A stretch of 64,000 nt of DNA from Methylobacterium symbioticum (GTDB taxonomy: Bacteria > Pseudomonadota > Alphaproteobacteria > Rhizobiales > Beijerinckiaceae). A program made the position numbers and the translations under genes. The stretch is taken from NCBI RefSeq assembly GCF_902141845.1, contig NZ_CABFPH010000018.1, positions 1 to 64,000 of the forward strand. Reading direction: 5' to 3'. The notes beneath the pieces are model-generated. The model saw only the letters and a list, made by a program, of their open reading frames with translations. It did not search any database and had not been told where the DNA came from. Shown here piece after piece: positions 26,419 to 35,769 of the stretch. Within the stretch, counting starts at the first letter, position 1. The number at the start of each line of letters is the position of its first letter.

Positions 26419-26770
26419 CTAGAGGCTGGTACGGACTGCTGCGAAGTCGGCGGCTCTGCGCAGGAGTAGGAGGCTGAAGGCGACGAGTTGCGGTCCGGCC
26501 AAGGTGGCGGGCAAGCGTCCGTAGTCGCAGGCCAGCCGGCGAAAGCGGGCCATCCAGGCGAAGGTGCGCTCGACCACCCATCGGCGTGGTAAAAGGTCGA
26601 AGCCGCGCTTGGCCTCGGGCAGCTTCACCACCTCCAAGGTGATGCCGCGATCCGCCGCCACCTTCGCCGCACGCTTGCCTGTGAAGCCCTGATCGACATA
26701 GGCGAGATCCACGCTGTCGCCGGTCGCCGAACGCACTACAGCCACGTCCTGGCGCAGGAGGGTGCCCACG
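26419..26770 (-). pseudogene. IS5-family transposase, C-terminal remnant
   Basis: The minus strand encodes the DDE transposase C-terminus: the second catalytic Asp in DLAYVDQGFTGKRAAK and the catalytic Glu in RRWVVERTFAWMARFRRLAC. The N-terminal third, including the first Asp, is missing; further upstream the frame becomes unrelated sequence. It is 217 nt from the CHAT gene start and marks one side of the acquired segment. Confidence 0.75.
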
Positions 26771-26987
26771 GCTTCGAGCTCCTGCGAAAGCCGTACTCGG
26801 CCGAGCAGGTCTCCCGCGTCCTGCGCAAGGCGGTCGGGCGTGACGGGCGGGCCCAGGAAGGGCGAGGGTGACGGCACGTCGGGCCGTTGAACAAAGGACA
26901 TGCATCGCATCGGCGTCCGGGCGCGTTTCCCGTCCCGATCCTAAGGCGGATGGCTCCCGCCTCACCGCCGCAAGCCGGAGACGACCC

Positions 26988-27461
26988 ATGAGTGACGGCT
27001 ACCCCTCGATGACGGCCCTCCTGGGCTTGCTGGCTCTCGCCGGCTACCAGAACCGGGACAAGCTCGCGGAGCTGCTCGGCGGCGCTGGCCAAGCCACGCA
27101 GGCGCCCGCAGGCACGGGTGCGGCGCCCGGCAGCACGGGCGGTGGACTCGGGGGTATCTTTGGCGGCCTGCTTGGCAATCAGCCGAACCAAGCGCCCGGC
27201 GGCTTCCTGCACAGTGGTCTCGGCGAGATGCTTGAGCGCTTCCAGCAAGCTGGCCACGGGGCAGCCGCGCAGTCCTGGGTCAACCAGGGGCCGAACCAGG
27301 AAATCGCGCCTCAACACTTGGAGCAGGCCATCGGGCCTGACGTCCTCGCGGCCCTGACGCAGCGCACCGGCCTGTCCCGCCAGGAACTGCTGTCCCGGCT
27401 GTCCCGGGAGCTTCCGCAAGCCGTCGACCGCTACACGCCGGATGGCCGTATGCCGGCCTAG
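26988..27461 (+). CDS. YidB-like DUF937 protein
   Basis: This 157-residue protein starts at an ATG behind GGAG. It has a Gly/Gln-rich middle ([20 protein letters not shown]) and the conserved C-terminal domain ([20 protein letters not shown], then [20 protein letters not shown], ending DRYTPDGR) characteristic of YidB. The family's function is unknown; the protein is small and probably cytoplasmic. It is flanked by IS5 and IS3 fragments. Confidence 0.8.
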   Translation: MSDGYPSMTALLGLLALAGYQNRDKLAELLGGAGQATQAPAGTGAAPGSTGGGLGGIFGGLLGNQPNQAPGGFLHSGLGEMLERFQQAGHGAAAQSWVNQGPNQEIAPQHLEQAIGPDVLAALTQRTGLSRQELLSRLSRELPQAVDRYTPDGRMPA

Positions 27462-27544
27462 CCGGCGCCCCTCGACCCGACGGTCTTCGCCGACCCCGTT
27501 TCCGGGACCTCGACCTGAAGAACCGCGCCGGCAAGTCGTCGCCA

Positions 27545-27775
27545 GTGCGCGGCGCCTCGGGACCGTCGGGCGACGCGCGGCCTCGGTCGGCGACGCCTAC
27601 GACAATGCCATGGCCGAGAGCTTCTTCTCCACTCGCGAATGCGAGGTGCTCGCCCGCCGCCGCTTCCCCTCGCAGGCGGAGGCACGCATGGCCGTCTTCA
27701 GCTGCATCGAAGGCTTCTACAATCCGCTGCGCCGCCACTCGGCGCTCGGCTACCGCTCGCCGCTCGTCCAACCTT
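27545..27775 (+). pseudogene. IS3-family transposase (OrfB) C-terminal remnant
   Basis: A frame encodes the end of an rve-type integrase core: SVGDAYDNAMAESFFSTREC carries the D-N-A and catalytic Glu region, and IEGFYNPLRRHSALGYRSPL is the usual C-terminal motif. The rest of the transposase and the IS ends are absent. It lies between yidB and the MarR gene. Confidence 0.75.
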
Positions 27776-27926
27776 GCAGCCTGCAGACGGAATTGAGGTT
27801 CCGGGCCAGCATTGACTCCGGACTCCATCTCGAACATGTCGCCCGCACAACGATGCGCGGTTGCTCGCCGACGTGCCAGCGCCGCGGTAGCCTCGCTTAC
27901 TACCGCGACGAACTGGTCAGATCGGG

Positions 27927-28412
27927 ATGGATGAAGACCTGCAGGCCGCCAGACTCAGAGCCGCGAGCCTCTTCCAGAGGCCTGGCTTTCTCGTCCGACG
28001 ACTCCACCAGATCTATGTCGCGCTCTACCTGCAGGAATGCGAGCCGTTCGGGACAACACCCGTCCAGTCCAGCGTGCTTCAGGTCCTCTTGCTGCGCCCG
28101 GGCCTGGATCAGGTCACCCTGGCGGCCGAGATCGGCGTGGATCGGACGACCCTCTCCGAGGTCCTGAATCGTCTGGAGCGACGCGGCCTGATCGCCCGCC
28201 GCCCGGCCGAACACGACCGCAGGACCCGCCGCGCTTTCCTGACGGACGAGGGCGCGGCGATGGTGAGCGCGATGCAGGGCGCGCTCGACAACGCGCATCG
28301 CAGACTCATCGAGGCTCTACCGCCGGAGGCGCGTCAGGCCTTCGTCGAGCAGTTGCTTGTGCTGGTCGAAGCAAACAATGAGCAAGGGCGCGCCATTCTG
28401 AAAACATATTAG
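27927..28412 (+). CDS. MarR-family regulator
   Basis: The 161-residue protein has the MarR winged helix-turn-helix (about 55-120): LDQVTLAAEIGVDRTTLSEV, then LERRGLIARRPAEHDRRTRR with the D-x-R wing. Helical dimerisation segments occupy both ends. It lies 124 nt upstream of ubiD on the same strand and is the best candidate regulator of the ubiD-ABC-ubiX operon; many MarR proteins sense aromatic acids. The ribosome-binding site is weak. Confidence 0.8.
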   Translation: MDEDLQAARLRAASLFQRPGFLVRRLHQIYVALYLQECEPFGTTPVQSSVLQVLLLRPGLDQVTLAAEIGVDRTTLSEVLNRLERRGLIARRPAEHDRRTRRAFLTDEGAAMVSAMQGALDNAHRRLIEALPPEARQAFVEQLLVLVEANNEQGRAILKTY

Positions 28413-28458
28413 GCGCGCGCTGCTCGAATCTTCGCGTTGACCTATCGAAATCCTATCA

Positions 28459-28470
28459 TCAGTGTACTGA
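28459..28470. promoter_or_regulatory. Inverted repeat before ubiD, candidate MarR site
   Basis: TCAGT and ACTGA flank a central GT in the 124-nt gap between the MarR gene and ubiD, 66 nt before the ubiD start. It is short and could be chance. Confidence 0.3.
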
Positions 28471-28536
28471 CGAATTGGCTGGGGAGCTGCCGCACCGGGC
28501 GCGCCTCACCCTGAGCCAAGCCGGAAGGGTCACCTG

Positions 28537-29937
28537 ATGCCATCGAAGGACCGTGATCGGCAAACCCTGCGCGGCTTCCTCGGCATGGTCCAGGAGCACT
28601 ATCCGCGGGACTTCCTGCGCATCGCGGAAACCGTCGATTCCCGCCTTGTCCCCACGGCAATCGTCTTCGAGCTGGAACGGCAGGGTCGCGACCCGGTGGT
28701 CGTGTTCGACCGGCTCGACGGCAAGAGCATGCCCTGCGTCACCAACATCGCCGCGAGTCGGACCCTGCTGGCGGCCTGTCTCGGCGTGCCGCCGGCCGAA
28801 CTGCCCACCGCGTTCCGGGAGCGGTGCCAGACCTACATCCCCTGCGAGACGGTCACCGACCCGGCCTGGGACGAGGTGGTGATCGAGGGCGAGGCGGTCG
28901 ATCTCGCCCTCCTGCCGATCCCCTACCAGTTCACCGTCGACGCCGCGCCCTACATCACGGCCGGGCAGCTCACCGCTCGCGACCCGGAGACCGGCGTCGA
29001 CACCACGGGCTTCCACCGGCTCATGCTCAAGGGCCGTAACAGGCTCGGCGTGTCGCTGCACTCGCGCCGGCGGATGTACGAGTTCCACCGACGCGCTGAA
29101 GCCCGAGGCCAAGCGCTGCCGGTCGCGATCACGATCGGTATCCATCCGCTCCACTACATGGGCTCGATGGTCTACGCCTATCCGCCAAACGTCCGGAAGT
29201 TCGAGATCATCGGGGGCCTCTTCGGCGAGCCCTACCGCCTCGCGCGCTGCGGCGTCGGCGACCTCGAGGTGCCGGCCGGCGCGGAGATGATCATCGAGGG
29301 CGAGATCCTGCCGGACGTCCGCGAGCCCGAGGGTCCCTTCGGCGAGTTCACCGGTTACGCCTCCTTTCGCAGCACCCAGAATGTCTTTGTCGCCCACCGA
29401 ATCCGGATGCGGCGCGACGCCATGTTCCACAGCGTCACCTCCGGCATGTCGAAGGACCACATCCTGGTCTCGTGCATCACGCGCGAGGGCGAGATCCTCA
29501 ACGCGCTCCGGCGAAACCTACCCAATGTGAAGGCAGTGCACGTCCCGCACTCGACCTGCGGGGCCTTTGTCGCGATCGTCTCGATGAAGAAGACCGCCGA
29601 GGGCGAGCCCCAGATGGCCATCATGGCCGCGCTCGGCACCGAACTTTACACGAAGTACGTCATCGTGGTCGACGACGACGTGGACATCTTCGACATCAAC
29701 GACGTGTTCTGGGCGATCGCCACCCGCGTGCGGGCCGAGAAGGACATCGTCCTGATCCCCGGCGTGAAAGGCGCTATCCTCGATCCGAGTTCCGACCCGA
29801 CCGACTTCACGCTCACCAAGATGGGCATCGATGCGACGCGTCCGGCAGGCCGCGATTTCGCCGAGCGTCTGGTGATCGGGGACGAGGACCGTGCGCGGGC
29901 GCGCGCCATCCTGGAACGGGCCGGATTGCAGGCCTGA
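28537..29937 (+). CDS. ubiD: UbiD-family decarboxylase (prenyl-FMN dependent)
   Basis: This 466-residue enzyme belongs to the UbiD family, which (de)carboxylates unsaturated or aromatic acids using prenylated FMN. The paired catalytic glutamates are in the conserved EGPFGEFTGY segment (E265 and E270). Other family blocks are visible (GFHRLMLKGRNRLGVSLHSR; VIVVDDDVDIFDINDVFWAI). It heads an operon with an ABC transporter and a ubiX gene that supplies the cofactor, so it more likely acts on an imported acid than in ubiquinone synthesis. The substrate cannot be read from the sequence. Confidence 0.85.
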   Translation: MPSKDRDRQTLRGFLGMVQEHYPRDFLRIAETVDSRLVPTAIVFELERQGRDPVVVFDRLDGKSMPCVTNIAASRTLLAACLGVPPAELPTAFRERCQTYIPCETVTDPAWDEVVIEGEAVDLALLPIPYQFTVDAAPYITAGQLTARDPETGVDTTGFHRLMLKGRNRLGVSLHSRRRMYEFHRRAEARGQALPVAITIGIHPLHYMGSMVYAYPPNVRKFEIIGGLFGEPYRLARCGVGDLEVPAGAEMIIEGEILPDVREPEGPFGEFTGYASFRSTQNVFVAHRIRMRRDAMFHSVTSGMSKDHILVSCITREGEILNALRRNLPNVKAVHVPHSTCGAFVAIVSMKKTAEGEPQMAIMAALGTELYTKYVIVVDDDVDIFDINDVFWAIATRVRAEKDIVLIPGVKGAILDPSSDPTDFTLTKMGIDATRPAGRDFAERLVIGDEDRARARAILERAGLQA

Positions 29938-29981
29938 ACACGCAACCCGCTATGCGGTCACGGCAAGAGAGGAGTGGTTCG

Positions 29982-30998
29982 ATGCTGAGGCGTTTCCTGG
30001 CCGCGGTGCTAGCGTCCGCGATCCTGACCGCGTCGGTGCCCGCGGCCCGTGCTGAGACCAAGCTTCGCTTCGCCCTCGATTGGATCCCGGGCTCGACCCA
30101 CGCCGCGTTCCTGATCGCGCAGCAGAAGGGCTACTACAAGGCCGAGGGTCTCGACGTCACCATCGATCCCGGGAAGGGTTCGACCGAAGTGGTCCGGCAA
30201 CTGGCCGCCGGCCTCTACGACATGGGATTTCCCGACATCAACGTCCTGATGGAGTTCAACGCCCGCAATCCCGATCAGGCCTTCCGGGCCGTCATGAGCG
30301 GCTACGAACAGGCGCCTGCGGCGATCGTCTTTCTGCGCAAGAGTGGCATCTCCGAGCCGGCGCAGCTCGCCGGCCGGAAGCTCGGCTCGGCGCCCCACGA
30401 CTCCACCTTCAAGCTGTTCCCCGTCTTCGCGAAGCGGAACGGGTTCGACCCGGACTCGGTCAAGGTCCAGTCGATCGAGCCGAGCCTGCGGGAGGTTCTC
30501 CTCGCCCGGGGCGACGTAGACGCCGTTCCGGGCCAAGTCTTCAACTCGTACATCGCCCTCAAGGCGAAGGGTGTGAAGGCCGAGGACATACAGTACTTCA
30601 TGTACAGCGATCACGGCCTATCCCTCTACGCAAACTCGATTGCGGTGTCCCGGCGCTTCGCGGAGCAGCATCCCGAAGCGGTGCGGGCCTTCCTGCGCGC
30701 CTCCGTGAAGGGACTGCGCGACCTCGTGCGCGATCCCGAGGAAGGCGTGAGAGCGGCACTGACCTTCCAGCCGCTTCTCAACGCCGAAGTTGAGCGGGAA
30801 CGGCTCGCGATCGCCATGAAGTGCTGTCTCGTGACCGAGCGCGTCCTGAAGGACGGCTGGGGCGTCCTCGACGAGGATCGGCTCGCCAAGGGCATCGCGC
30901 TCATCGTGCAGTCGTATGGCCTGCCCCGCTCGCCGGCCGTCGCCGAGGTCTACGACCCATCGTTCCTGCCATCCCGCGACGAGCGCATGGTTCGCTGA
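29982..30998 (+). CDS. ABC transporter substrate-binding protein, NMT1/SsuA type
   Basis: From the ATG at 29982 (GAGAGGAG upstream) the protein has 338 residues with a Sec signal peptide ending in ARA-E at about residue 25. The mature protein is a NMT1/THI5-like periplasmic binding protein (LRFALDWIPGSTHAAFLIAQ, then KGYYKAEGLDVTIDPGKGST), the class that serves nitrate, taurine, sulfonate, pyrimidine-precursor and aromatic-acid transporters. It follows ubiD by 44 nt and precedes the matching ATPase and permease genes, so it probably captures the UbiD substrate. Confidence 0.85.
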   Translation: MLRRFLAAVLASAILTASVPAARAETKLRFALDWIPGSTHAAFLIAQQKGYYKAEGLDVTIDPGKGSTEVVRQLAAGLYDMGFPDINVLMEFNARNPDQAFRAVMSGYEQAPAAIVFLRKSGISEPAQLAGRKLGSAPHDSTFKLFPVFAKRNGFDPDSVKVQSIEPSLREVLLARGDVDAVPGQVFNSYIALKAKGVKAEDIQYFMYSDHGLSLYANSIAVSRRFAEQHPEAVRAFLRASVKGLRDLVRDPEEGVRAALTFQPLLNAEVERERLAIAMKCCLVTERVLKDGWGVLDEDRLAKGIALIVQSYGLPRSPAVAEVYDPSFLPSRDERMVR

Positions 30999-31030
30999 GA
31001 CGTCCTTCCCTCCGGCTTCGCAGGGCTGCC

Positions 31031-31816
31031 ATGTCGTTCATCGAGATCGAAGCAGTCGACCTGATCTATGGCGAGGAGCGAACCGGCACGCTTGCCGTCT
31101 CCGAAGCGAGCCTTTCAATCCGCCATGGCGAGTTCGTCGCACTCGTGGGACCGAGTGGATGCGGGAAGTCCACGCTCCTCAAGCTCGTCGCGGGCCTCGT
31201 CCGGCCGAGCGCGGGCCGGATCCGGGTCGAGGGGGCTGAGGTCACGCAGCCGCTCAAGACCGTCGGCATGGCTTTCCAGAACCCGACCCTGCTGCCCTGG
31301 CGCACGATCCGTGACAACGTCCTGCTGCCGCTGGAGGTGGTCGAGCCCTACCGTCGGCGCCTCCGGCAGGATCGCGCGGCTAACAGGGCGCGGGCGGACG
31401 CCCTCTTGGAGGCGGTCGGCCTGTCCGGCTTCGGCGACCGGATGCCCTGGCAGCTCTCCGGCGGCATGCAGCAGCGCGCGCAGCTCTGCCGCGCCCTCGT
31501 CCACCAACCCTCGATCCTTCTGCTCGACGAGCCCTTCGCGGCACTGGACAGCTTCACGAAGGAGGAGCTCTGGCACGTCCTGCAGGATCTGTGGTCGCGG
31601 CAGAGCTGCACCATCATCCTGGTGACTCACGAATTGCGCGAGGCCGTCTTCCTGGCGGAGACGGTCTACGTCATGAGCGCGCGCCCCGGCCGGCTCGTGA
31701 AGCGGACGGATGTGCGCGTCGCTCGGCCCCGCACCCTCGAGACGACCTTCGAGCCGAGCTTCGTCGGCATCGTGCAGGATTTGCGTCACGCGATCGGAGC
31801 GGCGCGATGCGCATGA
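31031..31816 (+). CDS. ABC transporter ATP-binding protein, SsuB/TauB type
   Basis: The 261-residue ATPase has Walker A GPSGCGKST, Q-loop FQNPTLLPW, signature LSGGMQQR, Walker B ILLLDEPF and switch histidine in VTHEL. It belongs to the nitrate/sulfonate/taurine subfamily that pairs with NMT1-type binding proteins. It begins 32 nt after the binding-protein gene and overlaps the permease gene by 10 nt. Confidence 0.88.
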   Translation: MSFIEIEAVDLIYGEERTGTLAVSEASLSIRHGEFVALVGPSGCGKSTLLKLVAGLVRPSAGRIRVEGAEVTQPLKTVGMAFQNPTLLPWRTIRDNVLLPLEVVEPYRRRLRQDRAANRARADALLEAVGLSGFGDRMPWQLSGGMQQRAQLCRALVHQPSILLLDEPFAALDSFTKEELWHVLQDLWSRQSCTIILVTHELREAVFLAETVYVMSARPGRLVKRTDVRVARPRTLETTFEPSFVGIVQDLRHAIGAARCA

Positions 31817-32598
31817 GGTCGATGCTCCTCGCCCGCGCCGCCCCCTGGATCAGCGCCGCTCTTCTCGTTCTGGTCTGGTGGCTCGGCGTCGCGGCCTTCG
31901 ACGTGAAGTCCTACATCATGCCGACCCCCGGCGAGACCCTCGCCTCGCTCGTCCGGCACTGGCGGCCGCTGGCGGCGAACGGCGCCATCACGCTGGCAAC
32001 GACGCTGGTCGGCTTCTCCGCGACGCTGGTCTTCGGGACGCTCATTGGCATGCTGGTCGGCATGTCCCGGCTCGCGCATCAGGCGATCTACCCCCTCCTA
32101 GTTGCCTTCAACAGCGTGCCGAAGGCCGCGCTCGTGCCGATCTTCGTGGTGTGGTTTGGCCTGGGGGCGGTTCCGGCCGTGATCACGGCCTTCCTGCTGT
32201 CGTTCTTCCCAGTGGTCGCCAACGTGGCGCTCGCGTTCTCCTCGATCGAGCCGGAGCTCGTCGACCTGATCCGCTCCCTCGGGGGCTCCCGCCGCGATCT
32301 CATGGTCAAGATCGGGATTCCCCGCGCCCTGCCCTACCTCTTCGCCTCCCTGAAGGTCGCGATCACCCTCGCCTTCGTCGGATCCATCATCGCGGAAGTC
32401 ATCGGCGGCAACGGCGGGATCGGCAACGTCATGCTGGTGGCCAGTTCCAACTTCGACATGCCGCTCGTCTTCGCAGCGCTCAGCGTCGTCGGCGTCCTCG
32501 GGACCGGAATGTACGCTCTCTTCGAACTGCTCGATCGGCATTGGGCATCCCGGTCGGCGAGGCCCTCAGGCCTGCAGGGGATCGAGAATGCCAGCTGA
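31807..32598 (+). CDS. ABC transporter permease, SsuC/TauC type
   Basis: This 263-residue protein has six predicted membrane segments and the coupling-helix EAA motif around LVDLIRSLGGSRRDLMVKIG followed by IPRALPYLFASLKVAI, typical of BPD_transp_1 permeases of the taurine/sulfonate class. ATG codons at 31807 and 31813 are both possible starts. The gene overlaps the ATPase gene upstream and ubiX downstream by 11 nt, indicating a tightly coupled operon. Confidence 0.85.
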   Translation: MRMRSMLLARAAPWISAALLVLVWWLGVAAFDVKSYIMPTPGETLASLVRHWRPLAANGAITLATTLVGFSATLVFGTLIGMLVGMSRLAHQAIYPLLVAFNSVPKAALVPIFVVWFGLGAVPAVITAFLLSFFPVVANVALAFSSIEPELVDLIRSLGGSRRDLMVKIGIPRALPYLFASLKVAITLAFVGSIIAEVIGGNGGIGNVMLVASSNFDMPLVFAALSVVGVLGTGMYALFELLDRHWASRSARPSGLQGIENAS

Positions 32599-33235
32599 GC
32601 GTTTCGCGTCCGGCGAGGGGCCGCCGAGGCGGACCCGCCCGACGCGGCTGATCGTGGCGATCACGGGCGCCTCCGGCGCCACCTACGGCATCCGCGCGCT
32701 CCAGATCCTGCGGGCGCTCGGCCATATCGAGACGCATCTCGTCCTGACATCCTCGGCCGTCCGCACGATCCTGGCTGAGTCCGATGTGACGCCGGACGCT
32801 GTGCGGGGGTTAGCCGATTATGTGCACAGCCCGAAGGACATCGGCGCCTCGATCGCCTCCGGTTCCTTCCTGACGGACGGGATGCTGGTCGCGCCATGCT
32901 CCATCAAGACCCTGAGCGGCGTCGCCCATTGCACCAACGAAGCCCTCGTCGTGCGGGCGGCAGACGTGTGCCTGAAGGAGCGACGGCGCGTCGTACTCCT
33001 TGTTCGCGAGACGCCCTTCCATGCGGGCCATATCGAACTCATGGCGCAGGCGACCCGCAACGGGGCTATCATCATGCCCCCCGTGCCGGCGTTCTATCAT
33101 CGGCCCGAGACCATCAATGACATTGTCGATCAGACGGTCGTCCGAGCACTCGATCTCTTCGGGATTGAGACGAACTTTGCTAAGAGGTGGGATGGCCGCA
33201 GGCCCGATCAGGAAGCAGAGCCTCACCTTTCATAA
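32588..33235 (+). CDS. ubiX: UbiX-type flavin prenyltransferase
   Basis: The 215-residue flavoprotein makes prenyl-FMN from FMN and a dimethylallyl (pyro)phosphate, the cofactor of UbiD enzymes. Family blocks are all visible: ITGASGATYGIRALQIL, IASGSFLTDGMLVAPCSIKT, RAADVCLKERRRVVLLVRET and PAFYHRPETINDIVDQT. About 20 extra N-terminal residues precede the fold. It is the last gene of the ubiD-ABC-ubiX operon and overlaps the permease gene. Confidence 0.88.
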   Translation: MPAERFASGEGPPRRTRPTRLIVAITGASGATYGIRALQILRALGHIETHLVLTSSAVRTILAESDVTPDAVRGLADYVHSPKDIGASIASGSFLTDGMLVAPCSIKTLSGVAHCTNEALVVRAADVCLKERRRVVLLVRETPFHAGHIELMAQATRNGAIIMPPVPAFYHRPETINDIVDQTVVRALDLFGIETNFAKRWDGRRPDQEAEPHLS

Positions 33236-33582
33236 GCCGGAGATGGAAGGAGCCAAGCCTCAGACCCAATCCAGCGGTTTCCACCTGTAGGCTAGCACAA
33301 GCAATGGCACAAAGCTGATCAAGCAGGGCTCCTTGAATTTGCCGATGAGGAGCAAGCAGATCTCCCCACGACACAGATTGATCGTCAAAAGCGCGCACTA
33401 TTTGGATCGACAAGCTGAGCTGCCGCGGCGTCCGCTCTGAAGACGCTCCTGTGGGCGGCTGATTCGCCGAGAGGGAGCGCAAAGCCGAAGGGCTGCCTTT
33501 CGGTCAAAAGCCAAGGCTCGGTTGTAGCCGGAAGCCGAACAAGGCAGGACAAACTCGGGGCCGAACCGGGCCACATCCACAA
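33236..33582. other. Intergenic stretch between convergent units
   Basis: The ubiX operon and the minus-strand glycosyltransferase genes converge here. No frame resembles a known protein and no strong terminator hairpin was found. Confidence 0.35.
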
Positions 33583-34383
33583 TCACCGCAGAGGGCGTCC
33601 CACAGCTCGAGCGACATCCTGTGCGCTCAGCCCGAACCCGGACAAAAACTGATCATTCATCGCAAAGCCAGCTTCCCGAACCGCTGTGCTCAAACTGCGG
33701 CGCCAGGAACTGAAGGGGCCGTGAACTTCCGAGTGGTTCACGGAGCTGTTAATCACGTAGGCGCCGGTCACCGGGAGGGGGACAGCCACCCCGCCGTGCT
33801 CCCGCGCGGTCTCCGGCCAACGATAGTGCTCGTGCAAGACGGCGTGGGGATCGCGCCGCAGCGCTTCGGCCGCTTCGGGGACAAGCCGCGCGACAACACT
33901 TGAACCGCAAAGACGCTGGAAGCCACCATCAAAGATGCGCTCGTCCGGCAGGTGGATCGCCCGGTGCGCCCGGATGTCGGCCATGAAGCCGTCGGCGATG
34001 TACCCGCCCAGTGCCTCGGACGGGATCGCGGTTCGTGCCGCCTCAACGAGCCGACGGTCGACCCAGTCGTCGCCGTCGAGGAACATCAGCAGACCGCCGC
34101 CTTCCGCCAAAATACGCTGGGCAATCAAGTGCTTCTTGCGCCCGCTGTCGAGATTGTCCGCACGGACGGCCTCGACCGGCCAGTCGGCGGCAATGAAGGC
34201 AATCCGGCGATCAAGGGGCACGACGGCTGGCCGGTCATGTCCGGCGATCACGACGCGGAACGCCAGGTCCGTCTGAGCCGCGACTGACTTGAGGGTCAAG
34301 CCGAGCAGCGCCTCAACGAGCGGCCAGTCCGTGGCGGCGTCACGCGCGATCAGGGGGATTCCGAAGGTGAAAGGTTCCGCCAC
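33583..34383 (-). CDS. GT-A fold glycosyltransferase-like protein
   Basis: The 266-residue protein starts with GTG behind GAGGG. The nucleotide-sugar pattern of GT-A enzymes is visible: an N-terminal strand region (FTFGIPLIARDAATDWPLVE) and the metal-binding motif LLMFLDGDDWVDRRLVEAAR. No membrane segments are seen. It lies 12 nt after the second glycosyltransferase gene on the same strand, so both probably modify the same surface glycan. Confidence 0.7.
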   Translation of the reverse strand: MAEPFTFGIPLIARDAATDWPLVEALLGLTLKSVAAQTDLAFRVVIAGHDRPAVVPLDRRIAFIAADWPVEAVRADNLDSGRKKHLIAQRILAEGGGLLMFLDGDDWVDRRLVEAARTAIPSEALGGYIADGFMADIRAHRAIHLPDERIFDGGFQRLCGSSVVARLVPEAAEALRRDPHAVLHEHYRWPETAREHGGVAVPLPVTGAYVINSSVNHSEVHGPFSSWRRSLSTAVREAGFAMNDQFLSGFGLSAQDVARAVGRPLR

Positions 34384-34395
34384 GATCCGCCGCCC

Positions 34396-35397
34396 TCAGA
34401 ATGGCCCTGTACCGCACTGGGCTGCGGTGACATCACGCGTAAGCGCAGCGACATGCGCCGCGTAGAAGCGGCAACACTGCTCGTGGAGGGTTCGGACGCC
34501 CTCATCCATCATGAGCTTGTCGTAACTGGCCCTGACTGCTGGCAGCCTGACCGCAATGCTGAGGTCTTCCTCCTCGTTCCGGTCGAACACAGGCCAGTTC
34601 GTCTCGCGCGACCACTCGACGTTCAGCCCGCCGCCGCGGCGGTGCTTGACGACGTAGTCCTCCCAAGAACGCGTGTTGTAGTGGTTGACCTGAGCCAGCT
34701 TCCAGGAGACTGCTCCCGGCTCCGACTGCAGAAAGTCTCCGTGCGACTCGTCGTAGAAGTAGGCGGGCAGCGTCGCACCCGCTCCATTCACATAGCGAAG
34801 TGTGCCGAGTGCGTCCGAGTGCGGAAAGCGCGGCTGATGTGGCAGCAGCTTGCAGCCGTAAACTTCCGCCTGCGTGAAGAGCGTCTTGTAGGGTCGATTG
34901 ACGCCATGTTCGAGAGGCGCTGCCCGGGTGAACCGCTCGGTCAGGAAGTCCGGAGACCATGTGCGGTGCCTGGAACTGCCAAATACGCGCCAGTTCACGA
35001 GAATGGCGGTGCTCCCGGGAACGGCCGTGATCAGGTCCGTCACGCGCCCCTGGCCGACATGGATGTTGAGGAACTCGTCGGCATCGAGCACCATGACCCA
35101 GTCTGCCTCGCTCAGGATGGGCAGCCGCTCGGCGCGGGCATAGGCGGCGAGTTGGGGCTTGTCCCCTGGCGCAACAGTATGGGGTAGATGGGTGAGCAGG
35201 CCGAGCGCCTGAATGCGGTCGAGGAGTGCCGGTGAACCGTCGACGCAGTCGTTTGTGCAGATGACGATATCGGTAAACCCGATGGCACGGTGGTAGGCGA
35301 GCCATTCAGGTATGTACGGTCCCTCGTTTCGCATGGTCGCGACGAGGAGAATTCGACGGGGCCTCGCCGAGTGTGTTGGGGGTGCAGGTACCGTCAT
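34396..35397 (-). CDS. Glycosyltransferase family 2-like protein (PF13704 type)
   Basis: From the ATG at 35397 the protein has 333 residues; the open frame runs further upstream but without family similarity. It opens with the typical RILLVATMRNEGPYIPEWLA block and carries the DXD-type motif in WVMVLDADEFLN. Such cytoplasmic enzymes add sugars to surface polysaccharides or glycans. It is the first gene of a two-gene unit. Confidence 0.75.
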   Translation of the reverse strand: MTVPAPPTHSARPRRILLVATMRNEGPYIPEWLAYHRAIGFTDIVICTNDCVDGSPALLDRIQALGLLTHLPHTVAPGDKPQLAAYARAERLPILSEADWVMVLDADEFLNIHVGQGRVTDLITAVPGSTAILVNWRVFGSSRHRTWSPDFLTERFTRAAPLEHGVNRPYKTLFTQAEVYGCKLLPHQPRFPHSDALGTLRYVNGAGATLPAYFYDESHGDFLQSEPGAVSWKLAQVNHYNTRSWEDYVVKHRRGGGLNVEWSRETNWPVFDRNEEEDLSIAVRLPAVRASYDKLMMDEGVRTLHEQCCRFYAAHVAALTRDVTAAQCGTGPF

Positions 35398-35769
35398 GAG
35401 TACGCGAGCACCTCGCGCTCCAGGCTTGCCTTGTCGGGCAATCTGGTGAGCACAGCGAACGTTCCGGCCCAGGTCGTCCGACGACCTTCGCGGCCCTACG
35501 AACGAGAGGGAGGCACGTTCTGCGCCTTTCCGTCGCTCGCCTCCTCTCCACCGTCCGAGAATGAGGCAGCCAGAGGCTTGATCTGACCCGGGGCAGGCAT
35601 TTGAAAGGTCCGCTCGTGAGCGACCGAATAGGTCAGCGTCGGCGGCTCGTGGCCGAAAGCGGAATGTCTGCTCGCCGGTCCCTTGGACGAATAAGCAGAC
35701 CCCAGCGCTGAGGTGCAACAAGACTACGGAGCACTCTTCTCGAGACAGCCTGTTGGACTGCAAACCCCG
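35398..35769. other. Intergenic region upstream of glycosyltransferase unit
   Basis: The open frames here lack family resemblance. The region should contain the promoter of the minus-strand glycosyltransferase pair and the 3' end of the IclR gene; no specific site was identified. Confidence 0.35.

Noticed and set aside
28437-28459. TTGACC...TATCAT promoter for ubiD
   Set aside because: The spacing is only 11 nt, too short for a sigma-70-type promoter.
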